Below, piece by piece: positions 25,005 to 33,750 of a DNA stretch of 64,000 nucleotides (position 1 is its first letter; every line of letters begins with the position of its first letter). The translations under genes were made by a program, and so were the position numbers. The notes beneath the pieces are model-generated. The model did not search any database, was not told the DNA's origin, and worked only from the letters and a program-made list of their open reading frames with translations. This DNA is from Chryseobacterium paludis (GTDB taxonomy: Bacteria > Bacteroidota > Bacteroidia > Flavobacteriales > Weeksellaceae): NCBI RefSeq assembly GCF_025403485.1, contig NZ_CP099966.1, positions 1,240,001 through 1,304,000 of the forward strand. Reading direction: 5' to 3'.

Positions 25005-28000
25005 ATGTTTCTCAATTGTCATTCTTTTCACAGCCTTCGTTATGGCACATTATCCATAAAGGAATTAGTAAAACAGGCTTATGAGCTGGGAGTTAAGGAA
25101 CTGGTTTTAACGGATATCAATACCATCACCGGGATTTACGAGTTTAAAACCCTATGTGATGATTGTGGTATAAAACCCATTGCCGGAGTTGAAATAAGGA
25201 AAGAAGGCAGGCTTCTTTATGTTGCGATTGCAAAGGAATTCAGTGGTATTGGGGAAATCAACCGGATCATTACAGACTATAACTGTGAGGAGAAAAATTT
25301 AACGGCAACCGCTCCCGAATTTGCCAATGTATTTGTTATTTATCCGAAAGAAAATATTCCCGAAGTATTAAAAGAAAATGAATTCATAGGTCTCCGGGAA
25401 GAAGAATTAACGCTTCTTATACGCCCTGAATATCAAAGTCTCACCCATAAAATGGTGATTCTCCATCCGATAACATTTGCCACCAAGAAAGATTATAATT
25501 TACACCGAATTCTCAGAGCTATAGATAACAATACACTCCTCACTAAACTAACTGAAAACGAAACCTGTCATAAAACGGAATATTTTAAGCAGGAACAAAG
25601 TCTCAGAGATTCTTTCCAGCAGTTTTCTGGAATTATTGAGAATACACAACAGATTCTAGATGACTGTTATTTTGAATTTATTTATAGAGATAAAGTCAAA
25701 AACAAACAACATTACACCCGGTCTAAAGAAGGAGATCTTAAAATGCTGACCCGACTGGCGTATTTAGGGTTAAAAAAACGCTATGGCTTGGATCATGAAA
25801 TAGCCACAGCAAGGGTTGAAAAAGAACTTAAAGTGATTGACGAGCTCAATTTCAGTTCTTATTTTCTGATCGTCTGGGATATTATAAGATACAGCAACAG
25901 AATGGGTTTTATGCATGTAGGACGGGGAAGTGGTGCCAATAGTATCGTCAGCTTTTGTTTGGAAATTACGGATATCTGCCCTTTGGAACTTGATCTTTAT
26001 TTTGAACGATTTCTCAATCTAAACCGAAAAACTCCACCTGATTTCGATATCGACTGGAGCTGGCAGGAAAGAGATGCCATTCTGCAATATATTTTTGACC
26101 GATATGGAAAAGAACATGTCGCCTTCTGCGGAACAAATGTTGAATTTAAATACAAATCGATATTACGGGAAGTTGGAAAGGTCTTTGGTTTACCGAAAGA
26201 AGAGCTGGATGAGCTGACCAGTCAACGGATAGAATTTCATGATATAAACCCAGTTGTAAAGCTCGTTCATAAATATGGCAAGCTATTGGAAAAGTTTCCG
26301 AATCAAAGAAGCATGCATGCCTGTGGAATTCTGATTTCAGAAGAACCTATTACCCATTTTACGGCCCTTGAAATGCCACCAAAAGGATTTCCCATTGTTC
26401 AGTTTGATATGAATGTGGCTGAAGATATCGGTTTTGAAAAGTTCGATATCCTTTCCCAAAGAGGCTTAGGAACGATTAATGATACCGTTAAGCTGATAAA
26501 AAAAACAAGGAATATCGAAATAGATATTCGGGATACATCAATTTCTAAAGATGAAGAGGTATGCAATGAATATTTAGCACAAGGTAAAACAATAGGCTGT
26601 TTCTATATTGAAAGTCCTGCCATGCGTGGACTTTTACGAAGGCTGAAATGTGATAATTATAAAATTTTAGTCGCCGCATCCTCGATCATCAGACCTGGTG
26701 TCGCCCAAAGTGGGATGATGCGCGAATATATCTTCAGACACAATCATCCTGACCAGTTTGAATATTTTCATGAGGTGTTCAGGGAGCATTTAGGGGAAAC
26801 ATATGGAATTATGGTCTATCAGGAAGATGTGATCAAAATTTCCCAACATTATGGCGGCTTATCTTTGGCCGACGGAGATATTTTACGACGTGCTATGAGT
26901 GGAAAAGGCCGTTCCATTGAAAAGCTTCAGGAAGTAAGAAGTAACTTTTTTGCATCCTGTTGTGAAAAAGGACATCCCGAAGCTCTGTCGGCAGAAGTTT
27001 ACCGCCAGATCGAGTCCTTTGCCGGATATTCTTTCTGTAAGGCACATTCGGCTTCCTATGCCGTAGAAAGTTATCAGAGTTTATATCTAAAAGTATACTA
27101 CCCGTTAGAGTTCATGGTTTCTGTGATCAATAATATGGGTGGGTTCTACCGTACTGAGGTTTATATTCATGAAACCAAAATGTCCGGTGGGATTGTCTGC
27201 AATCCTTGTGTAAATACCAGTGATTTTCAAACCACCTTGCACGGAAAAGAGATCTATCTTGGATTTATGCATTTGCAGGGGCTTGAAACGAGAATTGCCC
27301 ATTTTATTGTTGAAGAAAGAATCAGAAATGAGGATTACAAATCCTTAGAAGATTTTATCCGCAGAGTCCCCATTGGACTCGAAACCGCGCAGATCCTCAT
27401 TTTCATCGGAGCTTTCAGATTTACAGGAAAACAAAAAAATGAATTACTGGTAGAAATCAGAATGCTTCTCGTGAATTTTAAACCAGAAAACAGGGGTTTG
27501 ATGTTAATTGAAGAACCCGTTAAGGAATACAAGCTTCCCCAGTTGAAAAGGGAAACTTTTGAAGATGCTTTTGATGAAATTGAAATTCTGGGATTTACCG
27601 TATCATGCGGCCCTTTTGATTTATTGAAGACCCAATACAGGGGTTCCGTTTTTGTAAAAGACCTGCTACAGTACCATAAGAAACAAGTGAAGATGATGGC
27701 TTATCTGATCTCCAGAAAACATGTTCCGACCAAGAAAGGAACTATGTATTTTGGAACCTGGATCGATGTAAACGGGGATTATTTTGATACCGCTCATTTT
27801 CCGGACAGCCTTGAAAAGTATTCATTTCAGGGTGGCGGATGTTATTTGCTTTTAGGAATTGTAGAAGTCGATTTTCATTTTCCTACCATTACAGTCACTA
27901 AAATGGCTAAGATGCCATTTATTCCCGATCCAAGATATGCCTATGATAAAGAAATGCAATATGATATTCATAAGCAAATTAAAGAAGATGTAAGTATGAC

Positions 28001-28061
28001 CAACCGACCTCCTTACCCACAGGCTCATGAAATCGGATTACCCAGAAACAAGTTTAAATAA
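25005..28061 (+). CDS. dnaE2: Error-prone DNA polymerase III alpha-like (DnaE2/ImuC)
   Basis: A 1018-residue C-family polymerase. The order is PHP domain (from residue 3, CHSFHSLRYGTLSIKELVKQA), palm with catalytic D348 and D350 (PDFDIDW) and D481 (EKFDILSQRG), a helix-hairpin-helix region (SLEDFIRRVPIGLETAQILIFIGAF) and an OB fold near the C-terminus. It is shorter than replicative DnaE (about 1160) and lacks a recognisable tau-binding tail, which fits the DnaE2 class. It is translationally close to dinB. No imuA-like gene is present, so this is a dinB-dnaE2 pair, not a standard imuA-imuB-dnaE2 operon. Confidence 0.9.
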   Translation: MFLNCHSFHSLRYGTLSIKELVKQAYELGVKELVLTDINTITGIYEFKTLCDDCGIKPIAGVEIRKEGRLLYVAIAKEFSGIGEINRIITDYNCEEKNLTATAPEFANVFVIYPKENIPEVLKENEFIGLREEELTLLIRPEYQSLTHKMVILHPITFATKKDYNLHRILRAIDNNTLLTKLTENETCHKTEYFKQEQSLRDSFQQFSGIIENTQQILDDCYFEFIYRDKVKNKQHYTRSKEGDLKMLTRLAYLGLKKRYGLDHEIATARVEKELKVIDELNFSSYFLIVWDIIRYSNRMGFMHVGRGSGANSIVSFCLEITDICPLELDLYFERFLNLNRKTPPDFDIDWSWQERDAILQYIFDRYGKEHVAFCGTNVEFKYKSILREVGKVFGLPKEELDELTSQRIEFHDINPVVKLVHKYGKLLEKFPNQRSMHACGILISEEPITHFTALEMPPKGFPIVQFDMNVAEDIGFEKFDILSQRGLGTINDTVKLIKKTRNIEIDIRDTSISKDEEVCNEYLAQGKTIGCFYIESPAMRGLLRRLKCDNYKILVAASSIIRPGVAQSGMMREYIFRHNHPDQFEYFHEVFREHLGETYGIMVYQEDVIKISQHYGGLSLADGDILRRAMSGKGRSIEKLQEVRSNFFASCCEKGHPEALSAEVYRQIESFAGYSFCKAHSASYAVESYQSLYLKVYYPLEFMVSVINNMGGFYRTEVYIHETKMSGGIVCNPCVNTSDFQTTLHGKEIYLGFMHLQGLETRIAHFIVEERIRNEDYKSLEDFIRRVPIGLETAQILIFIGAFRFTGKQKNELLVEIRMLLVNFKPENRGLMLIEEPVKEYKLPQLKRETFEDAFDEIEILGFTVSCGPFDLLKTQYRGSVFVKDLLQYHKKQVKMMAYLISRKHVPTKKGTMYFGTWIDVNGDYFDTAHFPDSLEKYSFQGGGCYLLLGIVEVDFHFPTITVTKMAKMPFIPDPRYAYDKEMQYDIHKQIKEDVSMTNRPPYPQAHEIGLPRNKFK

Positions 28062-28071
28062 TATGTAAAAC

Positions 28072-28899
28072 TTATTTCTTTTTATAAGGCAGGTTCCAGA
28101 TCAGATCAGCAGCCAGATAATGAACTCCGCCCTTGGTAATACTGTGACTGCCTCTGATGAGATCATCCATATAACCAATATCTACTGTAAAAGGAGAGTT
28201 TGGAATATTAAACATATAATAGGCAGCAATACGCATTTCCCGATATCCAAAAGGAGTCCATTCCGGATTGGGTTCATTAAGATAACTCGCAGAAAACAGT
28301 CCCTCTACACTTAATGCCAGTTTCTGATTATTTTCTGAGGGTAAATTATACGTGATCTGGCTTTTGATACGGGTTCTTAATTGGAAGTTTTCTTCCACAT
28401 TGTGAAAATCGGGATCAAAAAACTTTCTGAATTCCTGTCGGATCGTATTTTTCAGTTTCCATCTTTCCCCAAATTTAAAGGTATAGGCATATCTTCCGTA
28501 AATCCTGAATTCCTGTTCTGTGCCTTCTTTTTCATAAGGTGAAACCTCATCATATTGAGGTTGTCGACGATAGCTTATCGCATAGCTATACTGTTGATGG
28601 GGAGCAAAAGAATGATACACTTCGTGATTCAACACAAAAATGGCTTGCTTTGAGAATAAATTATCCTGATCGGGCTGACTCTTACGTCCTATGGCAATAT
28701 AGCTTAAAGCCTGTTTCGTTCCTAAAGAATCCAGCTGGCGTCTAACACCAAATGCACCCCAAAATGCAGTATTGGCCTCACCTAAACCGGGTGGACTGAT
28801 CTGGGCCTGTAAAAGAAGACCGGCAAACAAAAATAAGGCTCCGGTAATTTTTTTTAATCTAAACGGTCGTACAACACATAAAACATTCTCCATCGTCAC
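28072..28899 (-). CDS. DUF2490 domain-containing outer-membrane protein
   Basis: A 275-residue protein with an unusually long N-terminus (residues 1-16) before a hydrophobic signal (ITGALFLFAGLLLQAQ). The remainder is a series of amphipathic strands with conserved aromatic residues, as in DUF2490 beta-barrels of Bacteroidota (WGAFGVRRQLD, RYAYTFKFGERWKLKNTIRQEFRKF, LAADLIWNLPYKKK). Function is unknown. The start may be at a later codon, since typical signals begin nearer to the hydrophobic core. It converges with dnaE2, 10 bp apart. Confidence 0.82.
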   Translation of the reverse strand: MTMENVLCVVRPFRLKKITGALFLFAGLLLQAQISPPGLGEANTAFWGAFGVRRQLDSLGTKQALSYIAIGRKSQPDQDNLFSKQAIFVLNHEVYHSFAPHQQYSYAISYRRQPQYDEVSPYEKEGTEQEFRIYGRYAYTFKFGERWKLKNTIRQEFRKFFDPDFHNVEENFQLRTRIKSQITYNLPSENNQKLALSVEGLFSASYLNEPNPEWTPFGYREMRIAAYYMFNIPNSPFTVDIGYMDDLIRGSHSITKGGVHYLAADLIWNLPYKKK

Positions 28900-29221
28900 A
28901 AATTTAAAGGCTTTTTAATCCTACTTATTATTTAAATATCTTTTAAAGTGTCGAAAATCGGGACAAATTCTGGAAGAATTCTGGAAAAGGGTCTATCCAT
29001 TTACTATATAACAAATTTTAGCAATTTGTGGCCGGAGTATCTGAACTCCGGCTTTTTTATGTTTATTTATTTTATGGATAATTCTATCCCCAAAACCTTG
29101 CATTAGCACACATTTTGTTATCAAAGATGCTTAGCGTTGCAATGAGATTGATTTGACTTCTAGAAAATTCAAGATTAATTTGAAATTCGAATGCTATCTT
29201 GTCATGATTAATTTTTAAAAT
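28900..29221. other. Intergenic region with an orphan plus-strand terminator
   Basis: No protein gene is visible in these 322 bp. On the plus strand there is a tandem repeat of AATTCTGGAA (28966-28975 and 28977-28986), a hairpin ACAAATT/AATTTGT (29011-29029) and then a strong terminator (29031-29058). Since no plus-strand gene reads into it, a small RNA upstream of the terminator is possible. Confidence 0.4.
29031..29058 (+). terminator. Strong terminator without an upstream gene
   Basis: GCCGGAGT and ACTCCGGC form a perfect 8-bp stem around ATCTGA, followed by TTTTTT. The nearest plus-strand gene upstream ends at 28061 and an opposing gene lies between. Confidence 0.85.
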
Positions 29222-29881
29222 ATGAAATTCATAACCTACCTGGAGGCTAATAAAAGGCTCTTATTCTATTCAACACTGATAAGTTTAGTGGTTATATTTA
29301 TTATGTTGAGCCTCTTTGTTACCTTCATTTCCCCTGAATATTTAGATCTTCATATTTCTCAAGAGATCCAGGAAAATCAAACCCAGAATCTTAATACATT
29401 AATGATAGGTGTCAGTTGGTTGGGAAGAACACCAGTATCCGTCGTGATGGTTTTTCTCACTTCTTTACTATTGGTCTTATTACAGTATAAAAAAGAAGCG
29501 ATTCTCGTTCTATCGACATTACTATCAGGGATCGTTGGATTAATCCTGAAAATACTCATCAACAGACCCCGTCCTTCTCAGGATCTGATTGTTCTCTTAG
29601 AAAAGACCCAGTATCAGAGTTTTCCAAGTGGACATGTCTTATTCTATACCACTTTTTTCGGAGCACTAATTCTTATTTTCCTTCATATGAAGAAAATAAG
29701 ATATACAATAAGAATACTTCTTATAACCCTTTGTCTCCTGATGATATTCTTTGGAGCTTTTTCCCGTATTTATCTGGGAGCACATTGGTTTACCGATGTT
29801 GTAGGGGGATTTATTGTCGGAATTCTATGCTTATTTGCTCTGGGATCTGTTTATGTTAAAAATATGAAAACAGTCCCATAA
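29222..29881 (+). CDS. PAP2-family phosphatase
   Basis: A 219-residue membrane phosphatase with six predicted helices. The three PAP2 motifs are present: KILINRPRP (about 114-122), SFPSGH (about 139-144) and SRIYLGAHWFTDVVGG (about 181-196). Such enzymes remove phosphate from lipid phosphates such as undecaprenyl pyrophosphate or phosphatidic acid; which one cannot be told here. It is a single gene, closed by a terminator that overlaps its stop codon. Confidence 0.92.
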   Translation: MKFITYLEANKRLLFYSTLISLVVIFIMLSLFVTFISPEYLDLHISQEIQENQTQNLNTLMIGVSWLGRTPVSVVMVFLTSLLLVLLQYKKEAILVLSTLLSGIVGLILKILINRPRPSQDLIVLLEKTQYQSFPSGHVLFYTTFFGALILIFLHMKKIRYTIRILLITLCLLMIFFGAFSRIYLGAHWFTDVVGGFIVGILCLFALGSVYVKNMKTVP

Positions 29882-29897
29882 CAGGACTGTTTTATTT
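29868..29897. terminator. Bidirectional terminator
   Basis: AAAACAGTCC and GGACTGTTTT pair around CATAACA, with the PAP2 stop codon in the loop. It sits between convergent genes and has T-tracts in both directions. Confidence 0.75.
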
Positions 29898-29922
29898 TGA
29901 ATTGATATTCTAAACTTCTTTA

Positions 29923-31065
29923 TTAAAACAACAAATTGAAGGTATCTTTTGCATTCAATAAGGCGACCACCTTTGGTGACCAGGTATTAAGAAGGATGCA
30001 GACCGTTACTTTTTGTTTTGGGAAATAATAGGATTTACCACCAAATCCAAATACATGCCCGTCATGTCCTAAAGCCACTCCCTGATTTGTATCCAGTTTC
30101 ATCAGCCCCAATCCATACTGTTTATTATATTTCAGATCCGGTTCCAGTCGTGCTGGATCATTATCTACAAAGGTTTGCAGTTGCTGCATAGAGGTAGGTG
30201 AGAGGATCTTCCCTGTTAATAAACTTTCTACAAATAGGGTAATATCTGAAGCCGTTGATATCATTCCACCATCTATCGCCCCTTCACCACCGATACCATT
30301 ATTATCTATGTGAGTTACGTCAGTCAGAGGATCACTGATCGTTTCAGCATAATAGGATCGGGTAAGTTTATCCGGCAGTAGGGTACTCGCAGTTGTATTT
30401 TTCAGCCCAAGTGGTGTGATCACTTTCTCATTGATTACCTGATAAGATGGTTTCCCAGTTACTTTTTTAATGATAAGAGAAAGTAAGAGATAATTGGAAT
30501 TGCTGTAATATCCTTTTCCAACAGGATCATCAGCCGGTTTGTCATAAATAAGTTGCAGCGTCTGCTCTGCAGAATAATTAACGATACTTCCATCAAAAAC
30601 ACCTGGAGCAATATCCGGTAAATAGTTATGGATTCCCGCTCTGTGATTAAGACATTGCTCGATCGTTACCTCATTGGCATTGGCGATACGATCTGTAATA
30701 CTGTGGGGAAGGTATTGGTTAATTTTATCTTTAATATTCAACAAACCCTCTTCCTGTAATTTTAAAATAGTTGTAGCTGCAAACATTTTGGTCATACTCC
30801 CGATACGAAGCCTATTATCCGTGGACATTTTGATATTCTTTTCTCTGTCGGCCAATCCACCGGAACCAGTCCAGGTACCTTCAGGAGAAATTACCGCTAC
30901 ATTCACTCCCACAGCTCCGGCTGCCATAAACTGATCAACAATACGCTGATATTTTTGAGCATTTGGATTACTCCCAGGAGGCAGATCAGTGGACCTGTCT
31001 TCTTCACAAGAGTTCACTGCAATAAAAACAGCAGTCAATGCTGTTAGAAACCATAGTTTTTTCAT
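29923..31065 (-). CDS. Beta-lactamase-fold serine hydrolase lipoprotein
   Basis: A 380-residue protein of the class C beta-lactamase/D-alanyl-D-alanine carboxypeptidase fold. The signal ends in a lipobox (AVNSC, C20), so it should be a lipoprotein. Active-site motifs are S90-M-T-K93 (SxxK), Y187-S-N189 (YxN) and HDGHVFGFGGKS (about 334-345, replacing KTG). Members hydrolyse D-amino peptides or esters; true beta-lactamase activity is not implied. It is a single gene, convergent with the PAP2 gene. The 270 bp upstream (31066-31335) show no gene that I can support. Confidence 0.88.
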   Translation of the reverse strand: MKKLWFLTALTAVFIAVNSCEEDRSTDLPPGSNPNAQKYQRIVDQFMAAGAVGVNVAVISPEGTWTGSGGLADREKNIKMSTDNRLRIGSMTKMFAATTILKLQEEGLLNIKDKINQYLPHSITDRIANANEVTIEQCLNHRAGIHNYLPDIAPGVFDGSIVNYSAEQTLQLIYDKPADDPVGKGYYSNSNYLLLSLIIKKVTGKPSYQVINEKVITPLGLKNTTASTLLPDKLTRSYYAETISDPLTDVTHIDNNGIGGEGAIDGGMISTASDITLFVESLLTGKILSPTSMQQLQTFVDNDPARLEPDLKYNKQYGLGLMKLDTNQGVALGHDGHVFGFGGKSYYFPKQKVTVCILLNTWSPKVVALLNAKDTFNLLF

Positions 31066-31335
31066 AGAAAACTTTTTTTAGTTAGTATTAATTAAACTGA
31101 AACAGAGTAAAATTTTCGCTCTATGGTATTTTTTTAAAATTAATTATTGAATGGAAGGAAAGAATACTGCACTTATTATATCTCTAATTTGTGATGTTTT
31201 TTCAAAAATAGAGCATTATCTAAACAGAACTAAACAAATTTTTATTAAATATTTCATAATTTTCTGTTCTAAAATTTTAACTAAAAAAGAATCTTTCCAC
31301 ATAATATCACAGTCAATTATCTGTTTTCGTTACGA

Positions 31336-31728
31336 TCATTCAGTGATCTCAATCCAATTACCTTCGGGATCTTTTACAATACTTTCATAATAACCATCAC
31401 CCGTGGTTCTTGGTTCTCCAATAACAGTATATCCGTCATCCTGTAATTTCTTTGTCAGACTATCCACTTTTTCTTTATTTCCTACAGATATAGCCAGATG
31501 AGCATATCCCATTAGCATTCCTCTTGTCCCATCATTCTCGGTAATATCCGGACGTTCCATGAGCTCCAGTCTTGCAGAAGGATTGTTTTTAAATGATAAG
31601 AAATAGGAAGCAAATCTTTTAGTTTGATTTTCATATTTCTCATTGCTTTCCATTTCAAAATAATTCAAATAGAACTTTCGCATCAGTTCTATATGGTTAC
31701 ACCATAAGGCAAAGTGATCAAATTTCAT
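31336..31728 (-). CDS. VOC (glyoxalase/bleomycin-resistance) family protein
   Basis: A 130-residue single-domain VOC protein. It opens MKFDHFALWCNHIELMRKFY and has the paired beta-alpha-beta-beta-beta modules, with a possible metal-binding His (H5, H76 region in GYAHLAIS) and Glu (WIEITE at the end). The ORF can be extended upstream to 31803, but the extension runs through the promoter palindrome and lacks homology, so I place the start at 31728. It is divergent from the YbjJ-like transporter and shares its symmetric promoter. Confidence 0.87.
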   Translation of the reverse strand: MKFDHFALWCNHIELMRKFYLNYFEMESNEKYENQTKRFASYFLSFKNNPSARLELMERPDITENDGTRGMLMGYAHLAISVGNKEKVDSLTKKLQDDGYTVIGEPRTTGDGYYESIVKDPEGNWIEITE

Positions 31729-31767
31729 TTTTTCTACATTTAAGTTTTCAAATATTATCTCTAAATG

Positions 31768-31805
31768 TTTTGCAAATTTATGCAAATTTGCATAAATTTG
31801 CAAAA
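31768..31805. promoter_or_regulatory. Perfect 38-bp palindromic divergent promoter/operator
   Basis: The sequence from TTTTGCAAATTTATGCAAA to its exact complement reads the same on both strands. Each strand carries TTG (plus 31770-31772; minus 31803-31801), a 20-nt spacer and TAAATTTG (plus 31793-31800; minus 31780-31773), a full match to the Bacteroidota promoter TTG-N17-23-TAnnTTTG. It drives the transporter (ATG 31822) and the VOC gene (ATG 31728). The nested TTTGCAAA and TGCAAATTTGCA palindromes are probable operator sites, most simply for the DeoR regulator at 33000. Confidence 0.75.
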
Positions 31806-31821
31806 TAAAATAATCAGATTA

Positions 31822-33006
31822 ATGAAACTTAAAACAATAGCGAAAGCAAAAACCGCCACTCAATTGATATTTCTAGTCTGTGGATTGGGAATTTCGAGTT
31901 GGGCTCCTATGGTTCCCTTGGCAAAAGACAGACTTGGATTAAATGAAGCAGATTTGGGATTGTTACTTCTTTTATTGGGTGGTGGAGCATTGCTAATGAT
32001 GCCTTTATCAGGAATGATGATTAATAAGATAGGCAGTCGAAAAGTTATTGCTGTAAGTGTTTTATTCAGTGCTATAATATTACCATGGCTATTGATCATA
32101 TCTGATGTTTATGTAATTGGAGCCGTTTTATTCGCATTCGGATGCAGTATAGGAACGATTGATGTTGCTATGAATGCTCATGGTGTGCAGGTACAGAATG
32201 AATATGGAAAACCTATTATGTCTTCTTTGCATGGGCTTTTCAGTGTTGGTGGACTTTTCGGATCTCTAGGCTTAGGTTTCTTAATGAAATTAGGGTTGAA
32301 TCCTATTTATGCGGCAATAAATATATCCATATTACTTATCTTTCTTCTGGTAATTCAATTCCGATATCTTTTTGATTATGAAACAGAAAGGGAAATTATT
32401 CTTAAATTTTCTCACGTTGATGTGGAAAGTCAAACTACAAGCCGTTTTCAGTGGCTCGATTCAAAAGTTTTGGTATTAGGATTGATGTGTTTTATCGTTT
32501 TCCTATCAGAAGGAGCTATGCTGGATTGGAGTGCTGTATTTTTAAGAGATGATAAAGGCGTTGAGCATGAATTTTCAGGAATTGGTTATGCTGCCTTTTC
32601 TGTAGCCATGGCTGTCATGAGGTTATCCGGAGATTCTCTTGTCAGTAAACTAAACAGCAGAGTGGTGGTGATAGGAGGAAGTATAGTAGCTTCATTAGGA
32701 GTTACACTTTTAACTTTCAGTCCCTGGATACCATTATCACTTGTTGGATTTATATTGCTTGGAATGGGAGCCGCGAACATCGTTCCTGTATTTTTCAGTG
32801 AAGGCGGAAGAATTTCCGGGATCTCTTCAACGGTTGCTATTCCTGCTATTACTACAATAGGATATGCCGGATCGCTGGCTGGTCCTGCTTTATTGGGTTT
32901 TATTGCGCATCATTTTTCTTTGACGGTTGCATTCGAAATCATAGCTTTGCTGTTTGTTCTGGTCGCTATCATCTATAAATTCAGAAATAATCCATCATCA
33001 TGTTAA
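31822..33006 (+). CDS. MFS transporter, YbjJ-like
   Basis: A 394-residue, 12-helix MFS transporter. Recognisable features are the opening LIFLVCGLGISSWAPMVPLAKDRLGL, the GCSIGTIDVAMNAHGV helix, SSLHGLFSVGGLFGSLGLG, the EGAMLDWSAVFLRD loop and TIGYAGSLAGPALLGF, which together resemble E. coli YbjJ. The substrate is unknown. I chose ATG 31822; the longer frame from 31765 passes through the palindromic promoter. Its stop overlaps the start of the DeoR regulator by 7 bp, so both are one operon. Confidence 0.88.
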   Translation: MKLKTIAKAKTATQLIFLVCGLGISSWAPMVPLAKDRLGLNEADLGLLLLLLGGGALLMMPLSGMMINKIGSRKVIAVSVLFSAIILPWLLIISDVYVIGAVLFAFGCSIGTIDVAMNAHGVQVQNEYGKPIMSSLHGLFSVGGLFGSLGLGFLMKLGLNPIYAAINISILLIFLLVIQFRYLFDYETEREIILKFSHVDVESQTTSRFQWLDSKVLVLGLMCFIVFLSEGAMLDWSAVFLRDDKGVEHEFSGIGYAAFSVAMAVMRLSGDSLVSKLNSRVVVIGGSIVASLGVTLLTFSPWIPLSLVGFILLGMGAANIVPVFFSEGGRISGISSTVAIPAITTIGYAGSLAGPALLGFIAHHFSLTVAFEIIALLFVLVAIIYKFRNNPSSC

Positions 33007-33749
33007 AAGAAGAGCGTTTTCAGGTCATATTGACTCAATTAAAGAAAAAAAATAAAGTTAAGTTTGAAGATTTAGCTGAAGACCTTAACGTCTCTGAAGA
33101 TACCATAAGAAGAGATATAGAGCAGCTTCACCGGAATGGACTTTTATCCAAAGTTCGTGGTGGTGCCATATCAAGAGAAAAAGATCCGCTTTCATTTCAT
33201 GACAGACAATCTTTTCTAGCTGATGAGAAAAATGTTATTGCTTTAAAAGCACAGCAATTTATCAAAGATGGTATGACCATATTTTTGGACGGCGGAACTA
33301 CCACCTGTGCGGTTGCCAATTATATGCCTGCTGATATCAATATCCGGATCATTACTAACAATACCTCACTTATTCCCATATTGAGTAAGTTTAAAAAAGT
33401 AGAGCTGATCTTTTTGGGTGGAGTATATGATGATGATTTGGCAGTGACCACAGGAAACACCACCTGTAATGAAGCCTCTAAGTTTATTGCAGACCTCTTT
33501 ATCATGGGAACCTGTGCTGTGGACGCAAATTTTGGGGCTTCAGCCACCTCCATTAGCGATGTAGAAACGAAAAGAACCATGATCAGGTCTTCAAAAAAAA
33601 CAATTGCACTGGCCAACCAAAGTAAACTACGACGTACGGAACCTCTTAAGATTTGTGATATTACAGATCTTGATGTTTTAATTACGGATTTGCCTGCTGA
33701 TCATGATGAGCTGGAATCCTTTAGAAGTTTGAATGTTCAGATTATATAA
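33000..33749 (+). CDS. DeoR/GlpR family transcriptional regulator
   Basis: A 249-residue regulator with an N-terminal DeoR helix-turn-helix (about 6-60; VKFEDLAEDLNVSEDTIRRDIEQL, then KVRGGAISRE) and a C-terminal sugar-phosphate sensor related to ribose-5-phosphate isomerase (FLDGGTTTCAVANYMP, ITNNTSLIPIL, LFIMGTCAVD, ANQSKLRRTEP). It overlaps the transporter gene by 7 bp, so transporter and regulator are translated together. A phosphorylated sugar-like effector is expected, and the palindrome at 31768-31805 is its most likely operator. Confidence 0.92.
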   Translation: MLKEERFQVILTQLKKKNKVKFEDLAEDLNVSEDTIRRDIEQLHRNGLLSKVRGGAISREKDPLSFHDRQSFLADEKNVIALKAQQFIKDGMTIFLDGGTTTCAVANYMPADINIRIITNNTSLIPILSKFKKVELIFLGGVYDDDLAVTTGNTTCNEASKFIADLFIMGTCAVDANFGASATSISDVETKRTMIRSSKKTIALANQSKLRRTEPLKICDITDLDVLITDLPADHDELESFRSLNVQII

Positions 33750-33750
33750 T

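Noticed and set aside
29923-31065. Calling the serine hydrolase a beta-lactamase resistance gene
   Set aside because: The fold is shared with esterases and D-aminopeptidases, and the third motif is HDG rather than KTG; resistance is not supported.
31151-31390. 79-residue plus-strand frame before the VOC gene
   Set aside because: It runs into the 3' end of the VOC gene in antisense and has no recognisable start context or family.
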